A program made the position numbers and the translations under genes. Below are positions 18,983-28,079 of a DNA stretch of 64,000 nt, piece by piece. Origin of the DNA: Sphingosinicella sp. LHD-64 (GTDB lineage: Bacteria > Pseudomonadota > Alphaproteobacteria > Sphingomonadales > Sphingomonadaceae); contig NZ_JAVIFV010000003.1 of the NCBI RefSeq assembly GCF_031157375.1, positions 124,001-188,000 on the forward strand. The letters run 5' to 3'. A model generated the notes under the pieces. It did no database searches. It saw only the letters and a list, made by a program, of their open reading frames with translations, and had not been told where the DNA came from. Position 1 is the stretch's first letter, and the number at the start of each line of letters is the position of its first letter.

Positions 18983-20689
18983 CTAGTGCCCACTCGCCTG
19001 ATAGGCACCAACCCCTGTTTCGGAACGCACCTCCTGATCGGCGAAGCCGGCGCGGTCGACCGCGGCGCGCGGGCTCCGGTCGGTGACCGAGAACAGCCAG
19101 ATGCCGAGGAACGCGACCGGCACCGAGAAGATCGCCGGCGAGGAATAGGGGAAGACCGGCGCGGCATTGCCGAGCACCGCGACCCAGACCGCAGGCGAAA
19201 GGATCGTCAGCACCAGCGCCACCGTGACGCCCAAGAGGCCGCCGATCACCGCGCCGCGTGTCGTCATGCCCGGCCACATCAGCGAGAGGATCAGCACGGG
19301 GAAGTTGCCCGAGGCGGCGAGGGCGAAGGCGAGGCTGACCATGAAGGCGACGTTCTGCGTCTCGAACAGGATGCCGAGCAGGATCGCGACCACCCCCAGC
19401 ACCAACGTGGCGATCCGCGACACTTGGAGCTCCCGCGCCGGATCGTCGCCCTCCTTGCGGAACAGGGTGGCATAGAGATCGTGCGAGATCGCCGAGGCGC
19501 CCGACAGCGTCAGGCCCGCGACCACCGCGAGAATGGTGGCAAAGGCGACGGCCGAAATGAAGCCGAGGAAGACGTCGCCGCCGACCGCGTCGGCGAGATG
19601 GATCGCCGCCATGTTGCCGCCGCCCCTCAGCGCGCCGGCGCCGTCGAGAAATTCCGGATTGGTCGCGACCAGCACGATCGCGCCGAAGCCGATGATGAAG
19701 GTCAGCAGGTAGAAATAGCCGATCCAGGTCGTCGCCCAGAGCACCGACTTGCGGGCCTCCTTCGCATCGGGGACGGTGAAGAAGCGCATCAGGATGTGCG
19801 GCAGGCCGGCCGTGCCCAGCATCAAGGCCAGGCCGAGCGAGATCGCCGAGACGGGGTCGCGGATGAAATTGCCCGGCCCCATGATCGACCGACCCCGCTC
19901 CGCCGCCTCGGCCGGATCCGCGCCGGCCGCTGCCGCCAGCCCCGTCTTCACCTCGACCGCTCGGGCGAACAAGGCCTCCAGCGAGAAGCCGAATTGCGCC
20001 ATCACCATCACCGCCATGAAGGTGGCGCCGGAGAGCAGCATCACCGCCTTGATGATCTGCACCCAGGTGGTCGCGGTCATCCCGCCGAACAGGACGTAGA
20101 CGACCATCAGCGCGCCGACGATCATCACCGCATAGCTGTAGGGGAGGCCGAACAGCAATTTGATGAGCTGCCCCGCGCCGACCATCTGCGCGATCAGGTA
20201 GAAGGCGACAACGATCAAAGTGCTCACCGCCGCGAAGCTGCGGACCGGCGCCTGGGCGAAGCGGTAGGAGGCGACATCGGCGAAGGTGAAGCGGCCGAGG
20301 TTGCGCAGCTTCTCCGCCATCAGGAACAGGATGACCGGCCAGCCGACGAGAAAGCCGATCGAGTAGATCAGCCCATCATAGCCGTCGACGAAGATCTGGG
20401 CCGAGATGCCGAGGAAGGACGCGGCCGACATATAGTCGCCGGCGATGGCGAGCCCGTTCTGGAAGCCGGTGATGCCGCCGCCCGCGGTGTAGAAGGCGGA
20501 AGCGGTCTTCGTCCGCCGTGCCGCCCAGCGGGTGATCCACAGCGTCAGCGCGACGAACGCGGCGAACATCGCGATCGCCGTCCAGTTGAGTCTCTGCTGC
20601 TGCGCCGCGCCGGTCAGCCCGTCGGCGAGGGCTGCGGCGGGGAGCGAAACGGTGAGCGTGGCGAACGCCGCCAGCCACAACGTCCTCAT
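18983..20689 (-). CDS. actP: Cation/acetate symporter ActP (SSS family)
   Basis: A 568-residue sodium:solute symporter with about 13 membrane segments. An N-terminal signal-like segment ([22 protein letters not shown]) is followed by [29 protein letters not shown], the hallmark of the ActP/YjcG subfamily, and [24 protein letters not shown]. It would import acetate and other short monocarboxylates with Na+. The ATG overlaps the stop of the preceding DUF485 gene (ATGA), the usual yjcH-actP arrangement. nhaA follows in the operon. Confidence 0.94.
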   Translation of the reverse strand: MRTLWLAAFATLTVSLPAAALADGLTGAAQQQRLNWTAIAMFAAFVALTLWITRWAARRTKTASAFYTAGGGITGFQNGLAIAGDYMSAASFLGISAQIFVDGYDGLIYSIGFLVGWPVILFLMAEKLRNLGRFTFADVASYRFAQAPVRSFAAVSTLIVVAFYLIAQMVGAGQLIKLLFGLPYSYAVMIVGALMVVYVLFGGMTATTWVQIIKAVMLLSGATFMAVMVMAQFGFSLEALFARAVEVKTGLAAAAGADPAEAAERGRSIMGPGNFIRDPVSAISLGLALMLGTAGLPHILMRFFTVPDAKEARKSVLWATTWIGYFYLLTFIIGFGAIVLVATNPEFLDGAGALRGGGNMAAIHLADAVGGDVFLGFISAVAFATILAVVAGLTLSGASAISHDLYATLFRKEGDDPARELQVSRIATLVLGVVAILLGILFETQNVAFMVSLAFALAASGNFPVLILSLMWPGMTTRGAVIGGLLGVTVALVLTILSPAVWVAVLGNAAPVFPYSSPAIFSVPVAFLGIWLFSVTDRSPRAAVDRAGFADQEVRSETGVGAYQASGH

Positions 20690-20988
20690 TCGCCCGTCTC
20701 GTCGAGGACGGCCTTCAGCCTCGCATCGAAATCGCCATTGGCCCGGCGGACATAGAAGGCGGTGAGCGCGACGCCGAGCATGATGATCCCGAAGCCGATC
20801 GGGATGCCGAGCGAGGTCACGCCGGCCCCGATCGGTCGCGCGAGCAGCGCCTTGTCGAAGGCAATCAGCAGAACATAGCCGAAATAGGCGACGAGCATGA
20901 TCGCCGAGAGCGTCCAGGCGAGCCGCCGCCGGCGACGCACCAGCTCATGATATCCGGGATGCTCCCTGATCCGGCCGATCCGATCCAT
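20686..20988 (-). CDS. yjcH: DUF485 membrane protein (YjcH)
   Basis: A 100-residue protein with two membrane segments (about 25-45 and 58-80) and the family N-terminus [23 protein letters not shown]485 proteins accompany actP in most bacteria and are thought to assist the symporter. The strong ribosome site AGGGAGGGC fixes the ATG at 20988. First gene of yjcH-actP-nhaA. Confidence 0.92.
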   Translation of the reverse strand: MDRIGRIREHPGYHELVRRRRRLAWTLSAIMLVAYFGYVLLIAFDKALLARPIGAGVTSLGIPIGFGIIMLGVALTAFYVRRANGDFDARLKAVLDETGE

Positions 20989-21081
20989 GCGCCCTCCCTT
21001 TTCGAAAGGCATAGCGACGGTCCGGGACGAGGACCAGCCGAACCGGCCTGATCGGCCAGGTGATTGTCGAAGTTCGAATGG

Positions 21082-21099
21082 TGATATAATGATATATCA
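21082..21099. promoter_or_regulatory. AT-rich dyad upstream of sodA (Zur- or Fur-like)
   Basis: A perfect inverted repeat TGATATA-atga-TATATCA lies 30 bp before the sodA start in otherwise GC-rich sequence. Its layout, TGWTATA-N4-TATAT, matches the element at 22722-22739 upstream of the znuD-like gene. Alphaproteobacterial Zur boxes are built on TGTTATA/TATAACA halves, so shared Zur control is plausible; a Fur-family alternative fits less well but is not excluded. Confidence 0.5.
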
Positions 21100-21128
21100 T
21101 CTATCCTACACGGCCCTAGGGAGGCATT

Positions 21129-21875
21129 GTGACCGGAAATTCTTTTCTCCGTCGACTGGCGGTGCTGAGTGCGATCGTGCTTGGCCTGCCATTTTCTCAT
21201 GGGGCGTGGGCTCAGGCACCGGTCCGGTCCGCGGCGGCCGCACCGGTTGAGGCGCCATACGGCCTGCCGCCGCTGCCATACTCCGCCGATGCATTGGCTC
21301 CGGCGATCGATGCGCGGACGATGGAGATCCATCACGGCCGGCATCACCGCGCCTATGTGGACAATCTCAACCGCGCCCTCGCCGCCGATCCGACTCTGGC
21401 ACGTCAGCCGCTGGAGAGGCTGCTCGCCCGGGCCGGAACGCTGGCGCCGGCCATCCGCAACAATGCCGGCGGCCATTGGAACCACAGTTTCTTCTGGACC
21501 ATCATGGCGCCGCCCGGACGGAGGGGGCAGCCCTCGCCTGCCCTCGTCGGCGCGATCGATCAGGCGTTCGGATCGATGGACGCGTTCCGGACGGCCTTCG
21601 AGACCGCGGGCGCGGGCCGGTTCGGCTCCGGCTGGGTGTGGCTGATCGTCACGCCCGAGGGCCGGCTCGCAATCACCTCGACGCCCAACCAGGACAATCC
21701 GCTGATGGACGTCGCCGAAATGCGGGGATCCCCGATTCTCGGCAACGACGTCTGGGAGCATGCCTATTATCTCACCTACCAGAATCGCCGGGCGGATTAT
21801 CTCGAGGCCTGGTGGCGGGTGGTGAACTGGACGGAGGTGTCGCGGCGATACGAGGCGGCCGCGGCCGGTCCGTAA
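21129..21875 (+). CDS. sodA: Exported Mn/Fe-type superoxide dismutase (Mn signature)
   Basis: A 248-residue enzyme with an N-terminal signal peptide ([20 protein letters not shown]) placed before a complete SodA/SodB fold, so it should act in the periplasm. Metal ligands appear in [19 protein letters not shown] and [10 protein letters not shown]. The GGH form of the second site and NQDNPLM, with its glutamine, are features of Mn-dependent rather than Fe-dependent enzymes. The start is GTG 21129 with GGGAGG upstream. It stands alone and is convergent with a methyltransferase gene. The dyad at 21082 suggests metal-responsive control. Confidence 0.92.
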   Translation: MTGNSFLRRLAVLSAIVLGLPFSHGAWAQAPVRSAAAAPVEAPYGLPPLPYSADALAPAIDARTMEIHHGRHHRAYVDNLNRALAADPTLARQPLERLLARAGTLAPAIRNNAGGHWNHSFFWTIMAPPGRRGQPSPALVGAIDQAFGSMDAFRTAFETAGAGRFGSGWVWLIVTPEGRLAITSTPNQDNPLMDVAEMRGSPILGNDVWEHAYYLTYQNRRADYLEAWWRVVNWTEVSRRYEAAAAGP

Positions 21876-21903
21876 GGCCTACCAGGAAACGGCCTGCGTC
21901 GCC

Positions 21904-22713
21904 CTACGGGACGATCTCGCAGGCGACGACATAATCGGAGCCGCAGGCGAGGCCGCCTTCCGCGCGGCACAGCGCCACGCCGTGCGTCCGCGTCTCGCCG
22001 ATGCGGTCCTCGAGCGCGGTTGCCAGAGCCCGATCCGTCACCTTCGCCAGCCGGCGCAGGCCCATGTCGAGCTGACCGTGAACCCATTTCTCCCGATAGC
22101 GGTTGGCGAAGCGTCGGGCGGAAGTGATGCGGAAGCCCGCGTCGGTAAGTGCGTTCACCGCCCATTCCAGCGGATATTCGCGATAAGGCGTCTCGTCGGC
22201 GAGGATCAGGCAGGCGTCGCGGAGACGGCCGACCTCGCGCACCATGCGCTCCGCCGGCGTGCGCGCCGGCCCGACGACATATGGATCGAGCCCGATCACG
22301 TAGAGCATGCCGCGACACAGCGGACGCAACCGCCGGAACAGTTGCGACTGGAAATAAGGCGAGAAGCCCTCGATCGCCCCCACCAGATAGTCGGCGAGCA
22401 CGGTGTCGAACCTCTCGTCCGTGAGCAGCTCGGGATCGAGCCAGTTGCCGACGATCAGCCGGTCCTGTGGCCGCAGCCGATCGCCAACCACCTTTCGCAC
22501 CTGCGCCGCATGGGCGCGCGATCCGGTCACCGCGCACCAGCGGCTGGTCGGCAGGCTCATGCCCCACAGGCTCGAATTGACCCCCGTGCCGGCATCGAGG
22601 AACGCACCCCAGTCGCGTCCGGCGTGGAGATGCTCCACATGCCGGAAGAGAGCGGATGGCGCCGTGTTCTCAGATTTGCGCTCCGGACCCTGTTCCGGCT
22701 TGACCTGCTTCAT
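21904..22713 (-). CDS. Class I SAM-dependent methyltransferase-like protein
   Basis: A 269-residue protein with a Rossmann glycine-rich motif (FLDAGTGVNSSLWG) near residues 38-50, an acidic residue region RLIVGNWLDPELL and DTVLADYLVG, consistent with a class I methyltransferase fold. No substrate can be assigned. It is divergent from the znuD-like gene, sharing the AT-rich dyad region. Its start has no clear ribosome site, and a TATAAT-like sequence lies only about 20 bp upstream, so the mRNA may be leaderless. Confidence 0.7.
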   Translation of the reverse strand: MKQVKPEQGPERKSENTAPSALFRHVEHLHAGRDWGAFLDAGTGVNSSLWGMSLPTSRWCAVTGSRAHAAQVRKVVGDRLRPQDRLIVGNWLDPELLTDERFDTVLADYLVGAIEGFSPYFQSQLFRRLRPLCRGMLYVIGLDPYVVGPARTPAERMVREVGRLRDACLILADETPYREYPLEWAVNALTDAGFRITSARRFANRYREKWVHGQLDMGLRRLAKVTDRALATALEDRIGETRTHGVALCRAEGGLACGSDYVVACEIVP

Positions 22714-22720
22714 AAATGTG

Positions 22721-22739
22721 ATGTTATAACATTATATAT
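22721..22739. promoter_or_regulatory. Zur-like dyad upstream of the znuD-like receptor
   Basis: ATGTTATAACAT (22721-22732) is a perfect palindrome, and the longer element reads TGTTATA-acat-TATATAT. It resembles the Zur consensus built on TGTTATA/TATAACA and lies 31-49 bp before the receptor start and directly before the divergent methyltransferase start. Under zinc-replete conditions Zur would occlude both promoters (inference). Confidence 0.55.
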
Positions 22740-22769
22740 ATTTCGCAACTCCAGCAGCAGGATGTGATC

Positions 22770-24821
22770 ATGCACTCCAGAACGATGTTTCTTGCCGCCG
22801 TCGGCTCGGCCGCCTGGGCCGCCGACGCTAAGGCCAATGAGATGGGCCAGTCGGGGCCGGGCGCGTCGGCCGAGGAGATCGTCATCACCGCCGATCCGCT
22901 CGGCCGGTCGGGCGACGACGTCGCCTCGAGCGTCGCGGTGCTGCGCGGCGACGACCTGGTCCAGCGCCGCCAGGGCACGCTGGGCGAGACGCTGACCGGC
23001 CTGCCCGGCGTCAGCTCCGACACGTTCGGCGGCGGCGCGAGCCGCCCGGTGATCCGCGGCCAGACGGCGCCCCGGGTCAAGGTGCTGACCGACGGGGCGG
23101 CGCTGCTCGACGCCTCGGACGTCTCCCCGGACCACGCCGTCTCCGGCGAGCCGCTGCTGCTCGACGGCATCGAGATCCTGCGCGGGCCCAGCGCCTTGCT
23201 CTACGGCGGCGGCGCGATCGGCGGCGCGGTCAACCTCATCGACCGCAAGATTCCGACGACGCTGCCGCAAGGTCCCGTCGAAGGCGCCGCCGAGCTGCGC
23301 CTCGGCACCGCAGACAATGAAACCTCGGCGGTCTTCGGCGTCACCGCCGGCCTCGGCAATCTCGCGCTGCGCCTGGAAGGATCGGGGCGCCGGACCGACG
23401 ACTATACGATTCCCGACTGGGACGAGGACCGGCTCCCCGGATCGTTCAGCCGCAGCCGGACCGGCACGATCGGCCTCTCCTGGGTCGGCAGCCAGGGCTA
23501 TATCGGCGCGGCCTATACCGAGCAGCGCAGCGACTATGGCCTGCCGGGGCACAGCCACGAATATGAGGATTGCCATCCGCACGGCTCCAGCCTCCATTGC
23601 GGCGGCCACGATCATGGCGGCGATGATCATGATCACGACCACGAGCACGATCACCAAGATGGCGATCATGTCCCGACCGTCGATCTGGTGAGCCGGCGGG
23701 TCGATGTGCGCGCCGAGATCAACGATCCGGTCGCGGGCGTCGAGCGCATCCGGTTCCGCGGCGGCTATTCCGACTATGCCCATGACGAGATCGACGACGG
23801 CGAGGTCGCCACCACCTTCACCAACGAGGGGTACGACGCGCGGATCGAGGTCCAGCATGCGCCGCTCGCCGGACTCAGAGGCGTGGTCGGCGCCCAGCTC
23901 TCGCGCAGCGACTTCGCCGCGGTCGGCGCCGAATCCTTCATTCCCGAAAGCCGCACCACCAGCCGCGCGCTGTTCCTGGTCGAGGAATATGCAATCGGCG
24001 ACTGGACGCTGGAAGGCGCGCTCCGCCAGGAATGGCAGGACGCCCGCGCCGCCAACCGGCCCGACACCAGCCACAGCCCCTTCTCGATCTCCGGCGCGGT
24101 GAACTGGCGCTTCGCCCCCGGCTTCGTCGCCACCGTTTCGCTGTCCCGCTCGCAACGCGCGCCGACCGCGCAGGAACTCTATGCGCGCGGTGTCCATCTC
24201 GCCACCAACACGTTCGAGATCGGCGATCCCGCGCTGGGCGTCGAAACCTCGCGGGCGATCGAGCTCAGCCTGCGCAAGACGCAGGGCGCGCTCACCTTCT
24301 CGGCGAGCCTCTACCGCTACGACTATGACGGCTACATCTTCGCCCGCACCCTCGACCAGTTCGAGGATTTCCGGCTGATCCGCTACAGCCAGGCCGACGC
24401 CGTGTTCACCGGCGTCGAAGGCGAGGTGCGCCAGCGCGTTCTCCCCGGCCTGTCGCTCGCTTTGTTCGGCGACTATGTTCGCGCCAGGCTCAAAGACAAT
24501 GGCGGCAACCTGCCGCGCATTCCGGCCGGCCGCCTAGGCCTCCGCGGCGATTTCAGCCGGGACGCCTGGTCGGTGAACGTCGAATATATCCGCGTCTTCG
24601 AACAGGACCGCATCGCCGCGTTCGAGACCGAGACACCGGGCTACCACATGGTCAATGCGACCTTCGCCTATGATCTCGACATCGGCCCGGTGCGCAGCCA
24701 GGTCTTTGTGCGCGGCACGAACCTGCTCGACGAGCTCGCGCTCAACCATGCCTCCTTCCTCACCAACCTGGCGCCACTCAGGGGACGCAACATCGTCCTC
24801 GGCCTGCGCGCCGCCTTCTGA
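22770..24821 (+). CDS. znuD: Zinc-type TonB-dependent receptor with His-rich loop (ZnuD-like)
   Basis: A 683-residue outer-membrane receptor. A signal peptide is followed by a TonB-box-like EIVITAD, a plug with RGDDLVQRRQGTLGETLTGLPGVSS and LDGIEILRGPSALLYGGGAIGGAVN, and a barrel ending in GRNIVLGLRAAF. Residues about 261-300 form a loop with some fifteen histidines plus Asp and Cys (HDHGGDDHDHDHEHDH), as in Neisseria ZnuD, where it captures zinc. ATG 22770 is preferred to GTG 22764 because AGGA lies 7 bp upstream. A Zur-like dyad precedes it and a MerC-like gene follows. Nickel or cobalt cannot be excluded as substrate. Confidence 0.88.
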   Translation: MHSRTMFLAAVGSAAWAADAKANEMGQSGPGASAEEIVITADPLGRSGDDVASSVAVLRGDDLVQRRQGTLGETLTGLPGVSSDTFGGGASRPVIRGQTAPRVKVLTDGAALLDASDVSPDHAVSGEPLLLDGIEILRGPSALLYGGGAIGGAVNLIDRKIPTTLPQGPVEGAAELRLGTADNETSAVFGVTAGLGNLALRLEGSGRRTDDYTIPDWDEDRLPGSFSRSRTGTIGLSWVGSQGYIGAAYTEQRSDYGLPGHSHEYEDCHPHGSSLHCGGHDHGGDDHDHDHEHDHQDGDHVPTVDLVSRRVDVRAEINDPVAGVERIRFRGGYSDYAHDEIDDGEVATTFTNEGYDARIEVQHAPLAGLRGVVGAQLSRSDFAAVGAESFIPESRTTSRALFLVEEYAIGDWTLEGALRQEWQDARAANRPDTSHSPFSISGAVNWRFAPGFVATVSLSRSQRAPTAQELYARGVHLATNTFEIGDPALGVETSRAIELSLRKTQGALTFSASLYRYDYDGYIFARTLDQFEDFRLIRYSQADAVFTGVEGEVRQRVLPGLSLALFGDYVRARLKDNGGNLPRIPAGRLGLRGDFSRDAWSVNVEYIRVFEQDRIAAFETETPGYHMVNATFAYDLDIGPVRSQVFVRGTNLLDELALNHASFLTNLAPLRGRNIVLGLRAAF

Positions 24822-24834
24822 TCCGGAGATCTCG

Positions 24835-25221
24835 ATGCCCGCCCTCATCCCCTCCCGGACCGGCGATGCGCTTGCCATCGGCCTCTCAGGCCTGTGCCTC
24901 GTCCATTGCCTCGCCCTTCCCGTCCTCGCGAGCCTGCTTCCCATGCTCGGCGCCTGGACACAGGCGGAATGGGTGCACTGGGGCTTCGCCGCCGTCGCGG
25001 CGCCGGTCTCGCTCTGGACACTCACCCGCCCCAATGCAGCCGGGCCGAGCAAGGCGGCGATCGCCCTGGCGTCCGCCGGCATAGCGCTGCTCTTCGCCGG
25101 CGCAGCAGAGCTGCCGACGCATGACGCCGGGACCCCCGTCACCGTCGCCGGAAGCCTGTTGCTGGCGACCGCCCACCTGCTGAACTGGCGCCGGCGCGGC
25201 GGGGTCTGCGCCAAAGGCTGA
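24835..25221 (+). CDS. MerC-domain membrane protein
   Basis: A 128-residue protein with about four membrane segments. The first carries LSGLCLVHCLALPVLASLLP, the CxxxC motif typical of MerC-family metal-handling proteins. It starts 13 bp after the receptor stop behind GGAG, so it is in the same operon. MerC-like proteins are often found next to zinc receptors and may move or sense zinc at the inner membrane (inference). It lacks mer-operon neighbours, so mercury transport is unlikely. Confidence 0.82.
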   Translation: MPALIPSRTGDALAIGLSGLCLVHCLALPVLASLLPMLGAWTQAEWVHWGFAAVAAPVSLWTLTRPNAAGPSKAAIALASAGIALLFAGAAELPTHDAGTPVTVAGSLLLATAHLLNWRRRGGVCAKG

Positions 25222-25332
25222 TTCTTGCCCCAACCCGTGTTGACGTCGCCCCCATGCCGGTGGCACTGAGCGGGCGCGCCGGCGCGCAGGGTTAAGCGTC
25301 AATGCGTGAGAGCGGCTCCGGGCGGCCGGTTC

Positions 25333-25406
25333 GCGGGTATAGCTCAATGGTAGAGCACTAGCCTTCCAAGCTTGTGATGCGGGTTCGATTCCCGCTACCC
25401 GCTCCA
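25333..25406 (+). tRNA. tRNA-Gly (anticodon TCC)
   Basis: The acceptor stem GCGGGTA (25333-25339) pairs with TACCCGC (25396-25402), followed by discriminator T and an encoded CCA. The anticodon TCC is at 25365-25367 in loop CTTCCAA. The D-arm AGCTCAATGGTAGAGC and T-arm GGTTCGATTCC are intact. Confidence 0.97.
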
Positions 25407-25515
25407 CCGCCGCCTTCCTATAACCGGCGCGCCGCATGGGCGCCGGCGGCGGGTGGGTGACGGGCGAGACGCTCTATTTCCGCGCGATCGCGGCGCGCGA
25501 GTTGCGCGCCGGCTC

Positions 25516-26442
25516 CTAGCCCCGTGCAGTCTCCGCTGCGGGCCGTCCGGCGCGCAAGGCGATGACCAGCCCGAGGATCGCGAGCATCCCTCCCGCCGCG
25601 GCGAGCGGCGACCAGCGATAGCCCTCCGCGACGGTCGAGATCGCCATGGCGAGAATCGGGATGAGCACCGCCGAATAGGCCGCCTTGCCGGGGCCGATCC
25701 GGCGGATCACGTCGAAGTAGAGCGGGAAGGTGAGCGCGCTGCCGATCAGGCCGAGATAGAAGAGACCGGCCCAGTAGCCGATTCGCCCCTCCGCCACCGG
25801 CGCACCATACAGGGCGAAGGCGACGGCCGCATCGAGGATGGCGCCGTAGAGCATCGCCCAGGCGAGCAACGCGACGAGCGGCCTCGCCTTCACCCGCTCG
25901 GACAGCTGCATCACGTTCGCGGCGGACGCGCAGAGCACGCCGAGCAGGGTGAAGCCGATGCCGGTCAGCGTCGCGGCCGAGGACGCCGCGCTGGCCCGCG
26001 CCTCCTGGACGAAGAGCAGCGCCACGCCGACAAGCGCGACCGCCGAGCCGGCGAGAAAGCGCCGCCCGACCCGCTGGTCGAAGAAGATCCGCGCGAACAA
26101 GGCGTTGGGCACCATCAGCAGTGCGAAGACGACCGCGACGAGGCCGGAGGTCACATAATGCTCGGCGGCATAGACGAAGTTGAAGTTGAGCCCGAACTGG
26201 GCGGTGCCGAGCAACGCGGCCAGCACATGCCCCTCACGGCCGATGGCGAGCCGCGCGCCAGTCGCCGCGGCGATCACGAACATCGCCGCGGCGCCGATCA
26301 GGAAGCGATAGGTCACCGACCAGGGCGAGGGCACCGGGCCGATCTGGTCCTTGATGACGATCCAGGTCGAGCTCCAGATCAGGGTGACGAGGAGGAAGGG
26401 GACGAGGACCTTGGGGTCGCGGAAGCTCCCCGCTGCGCTCAC
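25516..26442 (-). CDS. EamA/DMT-family transporter
   Basis: A 308-residue inner-membrane protein with ten predicted segments arranged as two EamA repeats. The first begins LLVTLIWSSTWIVIKDQIG with the family WSS motif, and the second begins near TLTGIGFTLLGVLCASAANVMQ. Such carriers often export amino acids or metabolites. The GTG start at 26442 overlaps the threonine aldolase stop (GTGA), so the genes are translationally coupled and a role in exporting threonine, glycine or a related product is conceivable (inference). Confidence 0.85.
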   Translation of the reverse strand: MSAAGSFRDPKVLVPFLLVTLIWSSTWIVIKDQIGPVPSPWSVTYRFLIGAAAMFVIAAATGARLAIGREGHVLAALLGTAQFGLNFNFVYAAEHYVTSGLVAVVFALLMVPNALFARIFFDQRVGRRFLAGSAVALVGVALLFVQEARASAASSAATLTGIGFTLLGVLCASAANVMQLSERVKARPLVALLAWAMLYGAILDAAVAFALYGAPVAEGRIGYWAGLFYLGLIGSALTFPLYFDVIRRIGPGKAAYSAVLIPILAMAISTVAEGYRWSPLAAAGGMLAILGLVIALRAGRPAAETARG

Positions 26443-27443
26443 AGGGCGCGGATCGCCGCCGCGAGGGCGTCGACATGGGCGGGATCGCTGTCCCAGCTCG
26501 TCACCAGCCGCGCCTCGCCCGGGCCCCAGTCGTAGAAGTCGAACCCCTTCGCTCTCAGCGCCGCCGCCTCGTCCGGCGTCACCCGGACGAACACCTCGTT
26601 CGCCTGAACGGGCAGAACGAGCCGGTCCGACCCAGCGGCCGCAGCGATCCGCGCAGCGGCCGCGTTCGCCGCACGGGCGTTGCGCAGCCACACGTCATTC
26701 TCGAGCATCGCGAGCAGCTGGGCACCGAGATAGCGCCCCTTGGACAGCAGGTGCCCCGCCCGCTTGCGGCGATAGCGCGTCGCCGCGGCGAGCGCCGTGT
26801 TGAAGAAAATGAGGCATTCGGCGAAGAACCCGCCATTCTTGGTGAAGCCGAAGGACAGCGCGTCCGCGCCAGCCCGCCAGGTGAGGTCGGCAGGCGTGCA
26901 ACCAAGATGCACGACGGCATTGGCGAAACGGGCGCCGTCGATGTGGAAGCCGAGGTTCCGCGCCTTGCACAGCGCGCCGAGCGCGGCCGTCTCCTCGGGC
27001 GTGTAGACGAGGCCATATTCGGTGGCATTGGTGATCGACAGCGCCGCCGGCTGCACCCAGTGCACGGCGTCGCGGACCGTCCCGAGGAACGCCGCCACCG
27101 AATCCGGATTGAGCTTCGCGCCTTCACCCGGAAGGGGCATCAGCTTAGCGCCATGCGTATAGAATTCCGGCGCCCCGCATTCGTCATTCTGGATATGCGC
27201 GTCGCTGTTGCAGACCACGCCGCCATGCGGCGGACAAAGCGCCGCAAGCGCCAAGCTGTTGGCGGCCGTGCCCGTTGCGACCCAGAGCGCTTCCACTTCG
27301 GTTTCGAACAAGTCCGAAAAGGCCCGGTTGAGCCGCCCGCTCCAGGCGTCGCCATCATAGGCCGTGTCGATCCGGTTGGCCGTCTCTATCGCAGCCAAGG
27401 CTTCAGGACAGCCGGCTGCCGCATTGTCGGAAAAGAAGCGCAT
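26439..27443 (-). CDS. ltaE: Low-specificity L-threonine aldolase
   Basis: A 334-residue PLP enzyme of fold type I that cleaves threonine to glycine and acetaldehyde. It shows the family start FFSDNAAAGCPE, the cofactor-stacking SDAHIQNDECGAPEF, the cofactor-binding aspartate in FHIDGARFANA, and the Schiff-base lysine in SFGFTKNGG. Length is normal for the family. It is first in a two-gene unit with the EamA transporter. Confidence 0.92.
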   Translation of the reverse strand: MRFFSDNAAAGCPEALAAIETANRIDTAYDGDAWSGRLNRAFSDLFETEVEALWVATGTAANSLALAALCPPHGGVVCNSDAHIQNDECGAPEFYTHGAKLMPLPGEGAKLNPDSVAAFLGTVRDAVHWVQPAALSITNATEYGLVYTPEETAALGALCKARNLGFHIDGARFANAVVHLGCTPADLTWRAGADALSFGFTKNGGFFAECLIFFNTALAAATRYRRKRAGHLLSKGRYLGAQLLAMLENDVWLRNARAANAAAARIAAAAGSDRLVLPVQANEVFVRVTPDEAAALRAKGFDFYDWGPGEARLVTSWDSDPAHVDALAAAIRAL

Positions 27444-27618
27444 GCTGGCGCCATAGAGCGATTTCGCGGGCTGTGAAGATGCTCCATTAAGTCACTGTGC
27501 CGCCGAGGACACGCCGCGCCGGCTAAGTCGTCGGACCTGCGGGTTTTTCATCCATACGTTAACCAAAAATTTCGTTTCGCCCCGATATCCGCGCTCGCAC
27601 GAAGGAGGCCGGTTCTCG

Positions 27619-28068
27619 ATGGGCGTTGAAACATTTCTGACTTCCACGGCAAGCGGCATGAACGGCAAGCGCGGCGCCAGGCGCGCCCGTGTCCTGCTCG
27701 CGGCCAAGATCGAGACCCCTGGAGGCCGGATCGACGGCCGCTTGCGCGACATTTCGCGAAAAGGGGCACTGATCGAATGTGCCACCGTGCCGCCGGCCGG
27801 AACGGAAGTGACGTTCGTGCGCGGCAAGACGACGGTCCCGGCACGCATCGCTTGGGCGGCCGACGGCCGCGTAGGCCTCGAATTTCATTATATGATCGAC
27901 GAGAACGAGCTCTTGGTCCATATCGGCCGCGCCAAGGAACCTCCGGCGAGTCCGCCGCGTTACGAGGGCCGCTCCGCCATCACGCTGGGCATGAATGCGA
28001 AGGAACGCAAGCTCGCCAAAGCGTGGAGCGTCACCGTCGGACTCAATCTGCCGGAACGTGGAGACTGA
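27619..28068 (+). CDS. PilZ-domain protein (first of a pair)
   Basis: A 149-residue cytoplasmic protein with a PilZ c-di-GMP-binding fold: the arginine switch RRARVLLAAKIE at 21-32 and DISRKGALIEC at about 43-53 (D/N-x-S-x-x-G). AAGGAGG lies 11 bp upstream of ATG 27619. The C-terminal 45 residues are basic and unassigned. A second PilZ gene follows 11 bp downstream. Target processes may be motility, adhesion or cell cycle (inference). Confidence 0.87.
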   Translation: MGVETFLTSTASGMNGKRGARRARVLLAAKIETPGGRIDGRLRDISRKGALIECATVPPAGTEVTFVRGKTTVPARIAWAADGRVGLEFHYMIDENELLVHIGRAKEPPASPPRYEGRSAITLGMNAKERKLAKAWSVTVGLNLPERGD

Positions 28069-28079
28069 GAAGGTTTTGA

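Noticed and set aside
17761-20755. Long plus-strand frames rich in Arg, Asp and Gln
   Set aside because: They are antisense to nhaA and actP, whose membrane-protein motifs are clear.
21082-21099. Reading the sodA dyad as a classical Fur box
   Set aside because: It does not fit three NATWAT units well and matches the znuD-upstream element better; Fur remains possible but is not the preferred call.
27557-27572. A CtrA box upstream of the first PilZ gene
   Set aside because: Only the first half (TTAACC) fits; the second half reads TTTC, so the TTAA-N7-TTAA rule fails.
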